Positions 33,866 to 45,440 of a stretch of 64,000 nucleotides of DNA are shown here, piece after piece; positions within the stretch are counted from its first letter, which is position 1, and each line of letters opens with the position of its first letter. Position numbers and translations under genes: made by a program. Under the pieces are notes generated by a model, which worked only from the letters and a program-made list of their open reading frames with translations, was not told the origin of the DNA and ran no database searches. The stretch lies in the NCBI GenBank assembly GCA_028554755.1, contig JAPTOF010000010.1, forward strand, positions 11,382,501 through 11,446,500, written 5' to 3'. Source of the stretch: Cordia subcordata. Its lineage: Eukaryota > Streptophyta > Magnoliopsida > Boraginales > Cordiaceae.

Positions 33866-36800
33866 TCAATTTAATTTGGTCGAATGGTGATCGAAGCCAA
33901 TCTTATGCACATATATAAGGGCTTGAACGATCTTAGGAGTCAAAGAACTCCTAAATTCATCACAAGCATGTCTGCCTACACTAAAAGCTGATCCGAAAGC
34001 TACCATTGAAATTGGTATTGCCAACGCATCATGAACCTTTGTTGAGAGAATGGCATATCTTCCTTGGTTCATGCACCACCATTGCAAGACATCAAATCCA
34101 TCCTTATCTTCTTCAGGGAAACTCTATTAAATACTTGTTCAATTCTAATTTAGCACTAGAGCCTAAAAAAGTACTCTTGTGCTTTTTAAACCTTGAAATC
34201 ATATTTCAACCAAGATGTCTTTAGGTTGAACAATTTCTTCAAGCAATCCTTGTGAGGTCTCGCCATTACCAACATTGTTCGATTGTTTATATTCAACAAA
34301 CATAGCATCCAAATCATCCCTGACCTTTCTCTCTAAACCACACCTATCATACATTTCTTGAAGAGCATGTCCCAAATATTCAAACTTGTATTGGGGATGA
34401 AGAAATACATAAATGAAAACAACCTTATTAATTTTATCTCTGTCTCCCTAATACTCGTCAAATTTCTTGATCATTTTGCAAGTCATGACAGGTAAATTTA
34501 TGTCTTCACTTGTTTGCATCTTTCTCAAAACCAAATAAAGTGAACTAATGTCATGAAAGAAAGCATTATTTGGCACGTACTGAGTGCCTTGCACCTTCAA
34601 TGTTCACAAAAATGTTCTATGAATGAAACAATTCTCCTAATGTTTTCTCAATCCTTTAGTTCAACCACTCTTGCCCAATCAGCGTGAGTAGCAAAGAGAT
34701 CAACCCCATAACAAGGAAATTGCTTATCAAATCTCTAAAAGCTCTTACATAATGCATCAACCTTCAAAATCATAAAAGTATAATTCCATCCATTGTTGAC
34801 ACACAAACACAACCCTTTCTGAGTATCCAATTTCTTTTATTTTTTTTAGCACAATCCTTAAAACTTCTTTAACCGAGAAGGTAAGCATTATACAAATCTC
34901 ACAACTACCATGACACGATTAATTGAATCTCCTATATCTTTCCATCCATCTTGGACAACAAGATTAAGAATATGTGCAAACTTATAGGTACTTTAGTATT
35001 ACTTTCTTAGGGACATACTCGTGCAAGTTCTTTCCTTCTGAATCAAATAGATTTACCTCTGGAAAAAAAAAAAAACCTCCTCAATAAATATCAACAAACT
35101 AACATGTCATGATAGGTTAAACACATCTAACAAGCGTTAACTTTCCATTAGCAACACTGATGTGTTTGTTTTGTGTGTTTATCTATTGCATGTATATACT
35201 TGTTTTGAGGTTTTTTGAGCTTCATTTAATGTATTAGTATAGCATTTAGGTCATAATTGTGCATATTAAGGTTTAAATGTTCATAGTTGAAGTAAAGACT
35301 TAAATGTTACACTAATGTGCGTTTATTGCTTATTTTAGGTGTGATTTGGAGAGATAATTGGAGCTTAATTGAGGGTGCTTAAAGTGTGGAGCAAATCCAA
35401 GGGTGTTTTGGACGCAAAGGAATGAAGAAAAGTGCTTTTGGAAGTGGTCGGACGAAAGAAGGAGCGGCCGAGGCGAAACCGAGCGCAACGTGAGCCAAAT
35501 TCGGATCTTGCAACCTAAAAAGGACATGGAAAAATTTTGGATATGTTTTAGGTTTCAAAAGATGGCTTGGGAGATCCCCCATGACGATACGAAGCCATAG
35601 AAAAAAACGGTGCGCGAATCGGAGCTAAAACGAGCAAGATATGACCATTTTACTATCAAGACTGGTTTGCCTCTGTCTAGGCCGGACGACCAAGCCGGTC
35701 GACCGGCTAGTCGACCGGCCGGATCAGAACCTAGGCCAATTTTGGCTGGACGACTTAGGCCCAAAGCCGGTCGACCGGCTGGGCCCCCGGTTGGACGCGT
35801 TAACAGCTCCATTTAAGCCACTTTTCAGCTCTTTTTGATAGGGAACACCACCCAAATCAAACACCCATTTCCCTAAACCTAAAATCCACCAAAAATCACC
35901 TCACACACTCACTTCTAAACACATTTAACACTTGGAATCAAGGATCTAAGAGGATCAAACACTAGGATTTGGGGCATAGCTCATGGTTTGTAAAGCTTGG
36001 CTATGGATAGAAGGGTATCTCTCTTTTATCTTAAGTCTAATTATGTTTAATTAGAGCTATGTAGGGTGATTATATCTTGTATTTATGGATTGATTACTAC
36101 TTTATATTAATGGAAACTTGATGGATTTATGTATATATGCCTTATACTTATGGATTCAAAGGCTATTTTACATACATGTCTATGTGTTTGTTGAAATGCC
36201 TCAATGATGTAGCATATATATATTGAAGTCTATTGTGCTATTAACCATTTCTAAATCATTATGCTAGCATGTCTATGTGTTTGTGTGGTGACTACATGAA
36301 GTGGGTATGACTATATACATGTCTATGTGTGTGTTAGCATACTTAATAGCATAACTAGCTTCTATTGCATGCATGTCGGGTGCTATTGCTTAAATTGGTG
36401 TAATCTAAACATGTCTATGTGTTTAGTAGTAGAATATACCGGTGTATTCTCAAATTCCATGCCCTAGATGTGTTTGCCATGCGCTTTAATGTCAATTTCT
36501 GCTAATTGTGATGCGATCGATGGTGCACAACTAGTATCTAGCCTAGGTCGAGTCCCCTTTGGCTTTAAATCCAGCCAATAGGAGTCTGAATAGGTTTAGT
36601 TGACCTTAGTTCACTTAGGAAGGCTAGTTAGTCCACCCTAACACCCTAGGTTCATAAGGACCACACCGTAGCTCTAAGTGAGGCGAAGCTTAGAGACGGA
36701 CTTGCACCGAGTCCTAGGGCCAGATTGGGGAACTAATTAGAGGACTATGTGCTAAGGTTAGATCGATCTACACTCACCTAGAATCTTATTGGCTAGCCCT

Positions 36801-38136
36801 AATTCCTAAGTCATAAAGACCACGCCGTACTACTAGGCATCGCCACCTAGGGACGGACCCGCACTGAGGCTTAGGGTACCAATTAGGAGGCTAATTATAG
36901 GTCTAGATTAGAGCACTTAGTATAATCCATCAAGTAACCCTAGAAAGACGTAGTAATCACCATAAACAAGATGTAATCACCTTAGTCTCCCATTTCCAAT
37001 GTTTGAATCCCCTTAGATTACTTAATTCCCCCATCACACATATACGTGCTACCTTTTTATTTCCTTGTTCTTAGATTAGGTTTACTTTTCCTGAGCTCCC
37101 CTCAAACCAAAAACACCAAAAATATTGTAGTTAGGACCCCAACAAGTAGCTCTTTAGGACGCACTTAGCTTAGAACACCATACACATTAGGCCTCCCCGT
37201 GGATTCGACCCCGTACTCGCACACACCGTACTACACATGACCCGTGCGCTTGCGGGCTATTTAGGCTTGTGCTGAATTAGCGATACCAAACACATATACC
37301 CTTGTTAGCCTTTTCAAGTATGTAGTGGCCATATCATTAGAACTAGCATTATCAATAGTATGAGCGAACACCTAATCTAGACCTTATTCAAGCAAACATT
37401 TTTCAATTATTTTTCCAATGACTCACCTTTACAAGAAAAGGTAGGGCAAAAGTTAATAATTTTCTTCTACAATATCTGTTCATTATCAATAAAATGATCG
37501 GTAAGACATGCAATTGATATGTTCACTAGAATTCCAAGTATTAGTGGCAAGACAAACTCTTCTACTATAATTTTTTAACAACTTCTTCAATCTAATTCTC
37601 TCATCATCATAAATTTGATAAAAATCTTGCCTAACTATAAATCTTGGTGAAATTTGAAATCTTAGTTGACCATTAGCCATATATCGCTTAAAGCCTCGTC
37701 CTTGAAGAAATCTAAAAGGAAGTTCATCTTCAATAATCATGGTAGCTTGATCTTTCGACTCATAATTGATAAACTTTCCAATTTGTTAAACTACTCTCTT
37801 TTCCATCTTGTGTTGCTTGCAAATTAAATTCTTATTGATGAGCTCCTACTTTCATATTAGGGGCATATTTTTTAGAAGTCCTCTAGCGATTCGTAGAGTA
37901 GTAGTGCCATTCCTTATTGGGTCACTAGCTAGCTAATAGAAGATCACAATATTGCCACTTTGCTTTTCTGTCACATGCCTCATTTGTGAACTTGATAAAA
38001 TGCTTCCTTACATAGATCTTGCCTTCATTAATTTCCTCTTTCCTTGTTCTTGTGTTGCTTGGCTTGTATTTCTAGCCCAAAACTTTCACACACTGATTGA
38101 GAACTTGCACTTATCTGTATACCCTTATGATCCGCC
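33866..38136 (-). pseudogene. hAT transposase pseudogene, split
   Basis: In transcript order there is a possible ATG at 38136 (MADHKGIQISAS). A BED zinc-finger remnant follows near 38000-37850 with FTNEACDRKAK and CDLLLA. Next is ELPFRFLQGRGFKRYMANGQ and RRVCLATNTWNSSEHINCMS at 37740-37486. An RNase H-like fold piece with HTIDNASSND lies near 37360. The gene is then interrupted at 37294-35161. It resumes with KDCAKKIKEIGYSE near 34850, KYKFEYLGHALQEMYDRCGL near 34400, and the C-terminal dimerisation domain at 34087-33866 (GRYAILSTKVHDALAIPIS, SSLTPKIVQALI). Many stops and frameshifts make it non-functional. Confidence 0.8.
35161..37294. mobile_element. 2.1-kb solo-LTR-like insertion in the hAT gene
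   Basis: It interrupts an otherwise continuous hAT transposase. The ends are an 8-bp inverted pair, TGTGTTTG and CAAACACA. The right part, CGTGGATTCGACCCCGTAC then CCGTGCGCTTGCGGGCTATT, is typical of the 3' end of plant Gypsy LTRs. There is no gag, pol, primer site or purine tract, hence the solo-LTR reading. Inside are CCGGTCGACCGG palindromes near 35696 and 35768, four copies of ATGTCTATGTGTTTG-like sequence at 36174-36425, and a repeated ~150-bp block near 36570 and 36760. No target duplication was found at these edges. Confidence 0.55.
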
Positions 38137-38519
38137 ATCTATGCAAAAGCAAGAAATTTATTATTACTAGACTACGCTATCAAAATGTTGCCATTATACT
38201 AACACATGTAACTTGAGGTAAGATTAAACTTACATTGCAAGATGAAACATTACATTCTATTTTAAAGATCTATATGAAAACAACCACAACGAGCCTCCCC
38301 TTCCACCAAAAATTATTAAAAAAAAATCGTATTAGTTCATTAATATTAAATATATACATCATAGGTAGCTTTCATGTTATATAAGTTTCATACAAATTTC
38401 TTGAAGCAAATTCTATCTCGGATTTCAATTAGTATTTGTAAATGTCTAGACTCATCAATCAACTTGATAGAACATGGTGAATCCTACATTGAAACTTTCA
38501 CTTCTTACAGTATAACTAT

Positions 38520-38932
38520 CACTATAGGAAGATTTAGCTTTTGCGATCATTTTTTTGAGCTTTTGTGACGGTGTTGGGTCCCACTAAACCTTATTTACAG
38601 TGTCAAATCACTACATAAATGTCATAATTGCATATGTTATAAAAGCAATTTTCTAGCGTTTTGTAAAACCACAAGGAATGGTAATTTTTAGTGGCGGTTT
38701 AGCAAACCGCCACAAATACTTGGCTTGTGGCATTTGTGACTGCAGCAAGATGCCTGAATTTGTGTAATTGAGGAGGTTGTATAACTGCCGAAAAATGCAC
38801 TCTTTTATTGCGTTTTCCTAACTGCCGCTATTGATCTTAGAACTTTTTACAAGCTTACCACTATTATTTATCAATTTATTTTTACAAAATTTTTGAAACT
38901 GCTCTAAAATTTTAATTTTTATATATAGTGAT
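38520..38932. mobile_element. small CACTA-like element
   Basis: It begins CACTATAGGAAGATTTAGC and may end TATATATAGTG. The interior has subterminal words typical of CACTA elements and a perfect hairpin at 38691-38713 made of GTGGCGGTTT, AGC and AAACCGCCAC. No clean 3-bp target duplication was found. It has no coding content. Confidence 0.4.
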
Positions 38933-39339
38933 CATAGGAGAGATACTTCTCCCAAAATGGTTCCATAAAACAATTGTCAAAATGAAATGAAACAATCATA
39001 TGATAAATGAGAAATCACAGTAGTATCACTATTTCACTAATCTCATCTTCTTAGAATGCTTTCATACGCTGTGAAATGCCATTTGGGCATCTACAGTAGT
39101 TATAAGAAATACAGATGGTTGCTAAAAGGACATCACATTCATTCACTATCAATAAACTGCCAACACTCAACTTCACAACATGTTTACCGCAGAAGTGTTT
39201 GATTGTTTGGCTGGCATGCTGCCACCAAGATCATCAATAGAATCACCAAAGCACCCAATTTAATACCCAATATAGCTGCTTCAAAAATGGTGACTACACA
39301 TAGATTGAATAAAAAGATGTTATGTTCCAAAAATAAATG
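38933..39339. other. intergenic DNA, nothing recognised
   Basis: This is a short AT-rich stretch before the second Copia element. Short antisense frames here have no recognisable domain. Confidence 0.5.
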
Positions 39340-39912
39340 TGTTAAAAATTGATGCTCAAAATCAAAGCATGCATTTAGATAAATCTTCATTATTTCCAAT
39401 GCATGCAACTTACAAGAATTATTTAGACAATTAGTTTGTCAAGTTGATTAAGTAATTGACCAAATTATGTGATAAGGCTTGACAAAATCTAGAGTTATGT
39501 AGAAATTAGATTACTTAGCTTAACTGGCTAAGTAATTAGCAAGTTGTATATTTGACTATTTGACCACCTAGTATTATGTAGAAACTAGCTTACTTATTCA
39601 ATTAGATTAAGTAATTGACTATGACTAAATCTAGATAATTATATAGCTTTTGGTTAGTTGTATCATAGCTACCATAAGATGGATGTATCACCCTATAAAT
39701 TAGCACTTAGGGTTGTTATAATGGATGTATAAAATTATGAATCAAAAGCCATCATTCCATAAATGAAAAAAAAAAAATCCTTCTCCCATATTTTCTCATT
39801 TCTTACCTTTCTCCAACTATTTTCTAAGAAAATATTAAATACTATTATTTTCTCTATATTCCAAAAATTACCAACTAAATATTTAGCCCAATAATTTTTC
39901 CAAATACCTACA
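39340..39912 (+). repeat. 5' LTR of the second Copia element
   Basis: It is flanked on the left by AAATG. It contains CCCTATAAATTAGC near 39691, a likely TATA box, and an A-run near 39765. Confidence 0.9.
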
Positions 39913-39913
39913 G

Positions 39914-39929
39914 TGGCATCAGAGCCTGG
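39914..39929 (+). promoter_or_regulatory. primer-binding site of the second Copia element
   Basis: TGGCATCAGAGCCTGG lies one base after the LTR and resembles the Met-tRNA-type site TGGTATCAGAGC. Confidence 0.8.
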
Positions 39930-39995
39930 TTAGGTTATTAACTGGGTGATATTACCTTCCGTTAATCCACTTCTATATTTTCTGATCCTTCAAAA

Positions 39996-40880
39996 ATGGC
40001 CACTTTCATAAATAATACCCAAATTCCAATCCCTGTTTTCTCCAGGGAAAACTATGAAAATTGGGCAACAAAAATGAGGACATATTTCATGTCGCAAAGT
40101 TTGTGGGAGATAGTTAAAACGGGATACACAATCCCCGACGATATAGCAAGCTTGACTGAAGCGGAAAAGGAAAAATTAAACAAGGATATAGAGAAGGATA
40201 ATTTGGCTCTACACAACATACAGATGGCGATGGCAGATCCACTATTTCCAAGAATTAGTGGAGCCACAACAGCTAAGCAGGCGTGGGACACGTTGAAGGA
40301 AGAATTTCTTGGCAGCGTTAAGGTACGCAATATAAAACTCCAAACTTTACGTAGAGAAATAGAAAATATGAGGATGAAAGAATCTGAGACCATAAAAGAT
40401 TACTACTCGAAACTTAGAGAAGTAATCAACCAATTGAGAGCCTACGGGGAAGATATTCCCGATGAAAAGGTGGTAGAAAAAATATTAATTACCCTACCTG
40501 CTAAATATGATCCGATAGTAACTACTACTGAGGGAACAAAAGATATAACAACTCTGACAGTAACAGAGTTGGTAGGCTCTTTAGAAGCATACGAGAAAAG
40601 ACTACGTCACAATGAATCAATAGAAAATGCATTTCAGTCTAAATTTAATATAAGGTCTCAGAATTCTAGAAATGGGGGGAGAAAGTTGGAGGAAATTTTA
40701 AAAATAAAGGAAATAATGGATCCAATCAGGAAAAAAAGAGAGACAAACCACCACCATGTGGTATTTGCAAGAAGACCAACCATCATGAGAATAATTGTTG
40801 GTACCGTGAAAAACCACAATGTAAAAGTTGTGGTAGATTCGGTTATCTTGAGAAAGAGTGCTAGTCCAAACAAAAGCAAC
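39996..40880 (+). pseudogene. gag pseudogene, second Copia element
   Basis: The reading opens MATFINNTQIPIPVFSRENY and contains KTGYTIPDDIA, ISGATTAKQAWDTLKEEF and KILITLPAKYDPIV, the layout of UBN2-type Copia gag. At the GGGGGG run near 40675 the true frame shifts by one. In the shifted frame two zinc-knuckle cysteine clusters appear: CGICKKTNHHENNC and CKSCGRFGYLEKEC. The frameshift is the main lesion in gag. Confidence 0.85.
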
Positions 40881-40949
40881 AGGCAAACTTCACCGAAGAG
40901 AAGAATGGAGATAACCTATTCTACTCATGTCACACAGCAATAGAAATTA

Positions 40950-43900
40950 AAAATGAGTCGTGGTATCTTGACAGTGGTTGTAGCAATCATATGTTTGGTG
41001 ATGAAAAAATCTTCCAAGATATTGACAGATCAGTAAAATCTCAAGTCAAGCTTGGAAATGGAGAACTGGTGGACGTTGAAGGGAAAGCAACAATTATAGT
41101 CAACACTAGAAAAGGCACACGCCTTATCAGAGATGTGCTGCTAGTCCTTAAACTCGACACCAATCTCTTAAGTGTAGGTCAAATGATGGAGAAAGGATAC
41201 TTCCTCTACTTCAAATGAGACTCATGCTCAATATATGACAATAGAAATAAGAATACAGAAATAGCTATTGTCAAAATGCAGTGGCAGCAGAATTTTCCAA
41301 TCCGTTGGTAGTATTTTGAGGCAGCCTTAAAAGCTCAGGAGGATCAATCTTGGCTATGGCATCGAAGATTCGGGCACTTTAACTTCCACGGGTTGAAAAT
41401 TCTCTATCAGAAAAATATGATGAAAGACCTAACAGCCATTAGTCTAAAAGACGATGTCTGCCAGTTGCATAAAAGGTAAACAACACCCACAATCATTTCC
41501 TTCAGGCAATTCATGAAGAGCCAAACAGATTTTGGAGCTAGTACACACTGATATCTGTGGTCCAATGAGGACTCCAACCTTTGAACGAAATAGGTACTTC
41601 GTCCTCTTTATTGATGATTATACAAGGATGACTTGGGTCTATTTTATGCGTGAAAGATCAGAAGTCTTCAACATATTCATGAAATTCAAGAACTTGGTCG
41701 AAAACCAAAGCGGTCAACGGATCAAGGTGTTAAGAAGCAATAGAGGAACGGAGTACACCTCAAAAGAGTTTAACAAGTTCTGCGAAGACAAAGGAGTTGA
41801 GCGTCAACTAACAGTTGGCTACGCTCTAGAATAGAACGGCGTGTCAGAAAGAAAGAATAGGACCGTAATGGAGATAGCACGGACAATGTTAGCAGAAAAA
41901 GACATGCCAAAGGAGTTCTGGGCAGAAGCGGTATACATAGCAGTCTATCTACTTAACAGATGTCCAGCAAAGGCAGTGCAGAGTAAGACTCCAATAGAGG
42001 CCTGGAGTGGTCGAAAGTCATCAGTACAACATTTACGAGTTTTCGGCAGCATTTGCTACATGTATATTCCAAAAGAAAAAAGGCACAAGCTAGAGGAAAA
42101 GACCAAGAAAGGCATATTCCTCGGCTATAGTACTCAGTCAAAAGGCTATCGAATTTATAGCCTTAAAACTAAGAAGTTGATTGTTAGTCGTGATGTCGAG
42201 TTCGATGAAATTACGGCATGGAACTGGAAAAAGGAGACGTTTGAGAAACAAAATATTATGGTACCAAGATTACAAAGCTCGAATGGAGACGACATAGAAG
42301 AAGTGGCAGAAGGATTATAGGCTCCCCAAACAACGTCTACACCTTCAAGCCCAACAACAGCAGCATCATCATCATCCTTAAGTGCAAGAGAATCTTCTCC
42401 AGAGACATCACCAAGGAGAACTAAGGCACTGAGTAAGATATATGCAACATGTAATTTTGTAACTTTAGAGCCAGAAAGCTTTGAGGATGCGGTCAAACAA
42501 GGTCAATGGGTAAAAGTTATGGAGGAAGAGATCAAAATGATCGAAAAGAATGAGACATGGGAGTTGACAGACTAACCGACAAATAAAGAAGTTATCGGAG
42601 TAAAATGGGTCTATAAGACAAAGCTCAACTCAGATGGCTCAATTCAAACAAAACATGGTTGGTCACTAAAGGTTATTTTCAACTGCCAAGCATCGATTAC
42701 AATGAAACATTTGCCTTTGTTGCACGTCTGGACACTACAAGGGCTTTTATCACACTGGCCGCTAAAAAACAATGGAAGATCTATCAGTTGGATGTCAAGT
42801 CAGCTTTTCTCAATGGCTATCTAGAAGAAGAAATATACGTTGAACAACTTCAAGGGTTTGTGGTATTCGGACAAGAAAATAAGGTCCTAAAGTTGAAAAA
42901 GGCATTGTACAGCTTAAAACAAGCTCCATGAGCCTAGTATAGCCAGATCGACAACTACTTCATCAACAAAGGTTTTCAAAGAAGTCAGAGTGAACCAAAA
43001 CTCTACATCAAAACCCAAGGTAACAACAAAAGACTCATTGTTTCTCTATATGTCGATGATCTTATCTATACAGGAAACGATGAGAAAATGATTAAGGAAT
43101 TCAAAGACGATATGATGAAAACGTTTGAAATGATGGATCTTGGGTTGATGCACTATTTTCTTGGCATCGAGGGAATCAAGAAGAGAAAGGAATATTCATC
43201 TCATAGAAGAAATACACAGATACTTTGCTAAAGAAGTTCATGATGTATAGTTGCAAGTCTGTCGCTACTCCTCTAGTCCCAAATGAGAAGCTGTGCAAAG
43301 AAGATGGCTCACCAGATGCAGATGCATCGTTCTACAGAAGTCTCATCAGCAGCTTATTGTATCTGACGGCAACAAGGTCAGATATTATGTATGCAACAAG
43401 TTTGCTATCAAGGTTCATGCAGAGACCAAGCCGAGTCCATTTCGGAGCTGCAAAGAGAATATTAAGATATTTACAAGGTACTAAGGACTATGGCATCTAC
43501 TACAAATCAGCAGACAACTCAAAACTAATAGGCTACACTGACAGTGATTGGGCTGGATCAGTTGATGATATGAAAAGTATATTCGAATATACATTCTCAC
43601 TTCGCTCAGGCGTATTCTCTTGGTCATCGAAAAAGCAAGATTGTGTAGCTCAATTATCAGTAGAAGCAGAATACGTCGCAACAGCATTAACAACCAGTCA
43701 AGCTATTTAGTTAAGGCGTACACTCGAAGATATGGGAGAACAACAGGAACAGCCTGCCAAGATCTACTACGACAACAAATCTGCGATAGCAATGGCGAAA
43801 AATCCTGTTCAACACAGCAGAACTAAACACATTGCTATAAATATCACTTCTTACGAGAAGCAACTAATGAAGGTGCAATTGAGCTCAAGTACATTATCAC

Positions 43901-43980
43901 ATAAGATCAACTTGCAGATATTTTCACGAAGGCACTGCCCAGATCGAAGTTTGAGATGTTACGAGAGATGCTTGGAATTA
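40950..43980 (+). pseudogene. pol pseudogene, second Copia element
   Basis: The domains in order are protease with WYLDSGCSNHMFG, a pre-integrase zinc region with WLWHRRFGHFN, and integrase with LVHTDICGPM, FIDDYTRMTWVYF and VSERKNRTVMEIARTM. Reverse transcriptase follows with QWKIYQLDVKSAFLNGYLEE and the catalytic LYVDDLIYTGND (YVDD at 43049-43060). RNase H has LIGYTDSDWAGS, SVEAEYVA and IYYDNKSAIAMAKNP, and then QLADIFTKALP. Stops lie at 41514, 41832, 42318, 42573, 42929 and 42935. Frameshifts lie near 41470, 42650, 43170 and 43830 (one A missing). The protein is close to complete apart from these point lesions. Confidence 0.9.
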
Positions 43981-43991
43981 CACAATTGAGC

Positions 43992-44002
43992 ATCAAGGGG
44001 AG
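43992..44002 (+). promoter_or_regulatory. polypurine tract of the second Copia element
   Basis: ATCAAGGGGAG directly precedes the 3' LTR. Confidence 0.75.
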
Positions 44003-44576
44003 TGTTAAAATTGATGCTCAAAATCAAAGCATGCATTTAGATTAATCTTCATTATTTCCAATGCATACAACCTGCAAGAATTATCTAGACAATTAGTTTG
44101 TCAAGTTGATTAAGTAATTGACCAAATTATGTGATAAGGCTTGACAAAATCTAGAGTTATGTAGAAATTAGATTACTTAGCTTAATTGGCTAAGTAATTA
44201 GCAAGTTGTATATTTGACTATTTGACCACCTAGTATTATGTAGAAACTAGCTTACTTATTCAATTAGATTAAGTAATTGACTATGACTAAATCTAGATAA
44301 TTGTATAGCTTTTGGTTAGTTGTATCATAGCTACCATGAGATGGATGTATCACCCTATAAATTAGCACTTAGGGTTGTTGTAATGGATGTATAAAATTAT
44401 GAATCAAAAGCCATCATTCCATGAATGAAAAAAAAAAAAAATCCATCTCCCATATTTTCTCATTTCTTACCCTTCTCCAACTATTCTCTAAGCAAATATT
44501 AAATACTATTATTTTCTCTATATTCCAAAAATTACCAACTAAATTTTTAGCCCAATAATTTTTTCAAATACCTACA
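44003..44576 (+). repeat. 3' LTR of the second Copia element
   Basis: The LTR is 574 bp, nearly identical to 39340-39912, and is followed by ATATG. Confidence 0.9.
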
Positions 44577-44799
44577 ATATGTAAACAGGAGAGAGAACAG
44601 AACAAAAAGAATGAACCAAAATGCAATTAAAAACATGTCATCCCGCACTCGATAGTTCCAAGAATTATTTATACATAGATTAGAAGTCCACTTACTAGGA
44701 ATTGGTATACAAACATCAGCGGCAATGAACTTTGAGATAGAAAAAGGTACCTGAGATGTAAACTCAATCAAACATTTCCTAATAATATGAGTTGAGAAA

Positions 44800-45440
44800 A
44801 GTTCACCACAAAATGATCTCTTTGCTGATTAGATATTGCAAATAAATATTTTAATATTTCTTATTTTTGTGATCAAGTATAGCCAAAATCCAATATGTAT
44901 AAACATTCTTGATTCTAATAGTGTCACTGTCATGGCCCTAAATTAACTTCAAATAAGGACATGTCGCGTGTTTACAGGAAACAACCCTTCAAGCCCACAA
45001 AGGCCTGCAACTGAAGCCATAGTCTAATTACTTTGCAAAAGATTACTTTTAAACCACAAAATAATCTTCAAAGAGAAACTGTAGTGTCTCTGTAACACCC
45101 TTCTCAAATTGGTTACGTTCTTTATAAGATTTATATTCAACTTATAATGATATGATTAGTTCACTAGCTACTATTATCTAGCTTAAGCATTTTTTACTAT
45201 TTAATTGGAAAATTTCAAAAATTGTGTACTGCTCTAGCATAGGTAGAACTTTGAAATTAACATTGTTTTCTCAGAAAGTCAAAAAAGTATAATCTACCAA
45301 AGAAAAGCAAGCTCATCTAATCTCTCCGCAGACTTTGATGAACGTAGAAAGTAACAATGTGACTCATTCGAGAACATCTCATCACTTGCATGGGGACGTT
45401 CATTAACCCTTTGGACCAAAGAGCAAAATGTACGAAGATG
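44800..45440. repeat. segmental duplication, copy 1
   Basis: Its copy lies at 50150-51205 in the same orientation. Shared phrases in order include TTAGATATTG, ACCAAA or CCAAAA with CAATATGTATAAAC, TCTAATTACTTTGCAAAAGA, TAATCTTCAAAGAGAAA, AAAAAGTATAATCTAC, CTAATCTCTCCGC, TTTGATGAACGT, and CCTTTGGACCAA. No coding frame is conserved. It may be upstream sequence of a duplicated gene. Confidence 0.8.

Larger units (their letters stand above)
31882..38140 (-). mobile_element. hAT transposon relic with nested insertions
   Basis: The left edge reads TAGAGGTGAGTATTC followed by ATAATCGAACCGAA, the usual look of a plant hAT end. A decayed transposase runs on the minus strand from about 38136 to 33866. 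An L1 fragment (32312-33006) sits between the left end and the gene. A 2.1-kb LTR-like insertion (35161-37294) splits the gene. The matching right terminus was not found, so the right boundary is set by the transposase start. Confidence 0.65.
39340..44576 (+). mobile_element. Copia LTR retrotransposon, younger, inactive
   Basis: The LTRs at 39340-39912 and 44003-44576 start TGTTAAAA and end AAATACCTACA. I count about 17 substitutions and a few 1-bp indels over 573 bp, far fewer than in the Athila-like element. A TGGCATCAGAGCCTGG primer site and an ATCAAGGGGAG purine tract are in place. Flanking 5-mers are AAATG and ATATG (one change). All Copia domains are present in order, but several stops and frameshifts block translation. 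The catalytic YVDD is intact. Confidence 0.93.

Noticed and set aside
35555..35838. Arg/Pro/Gly-rich frames on both strands
   Set aside because: They follow from CCGGTCGACCGG palindromes in the LTR-like insertion, not from a gene.
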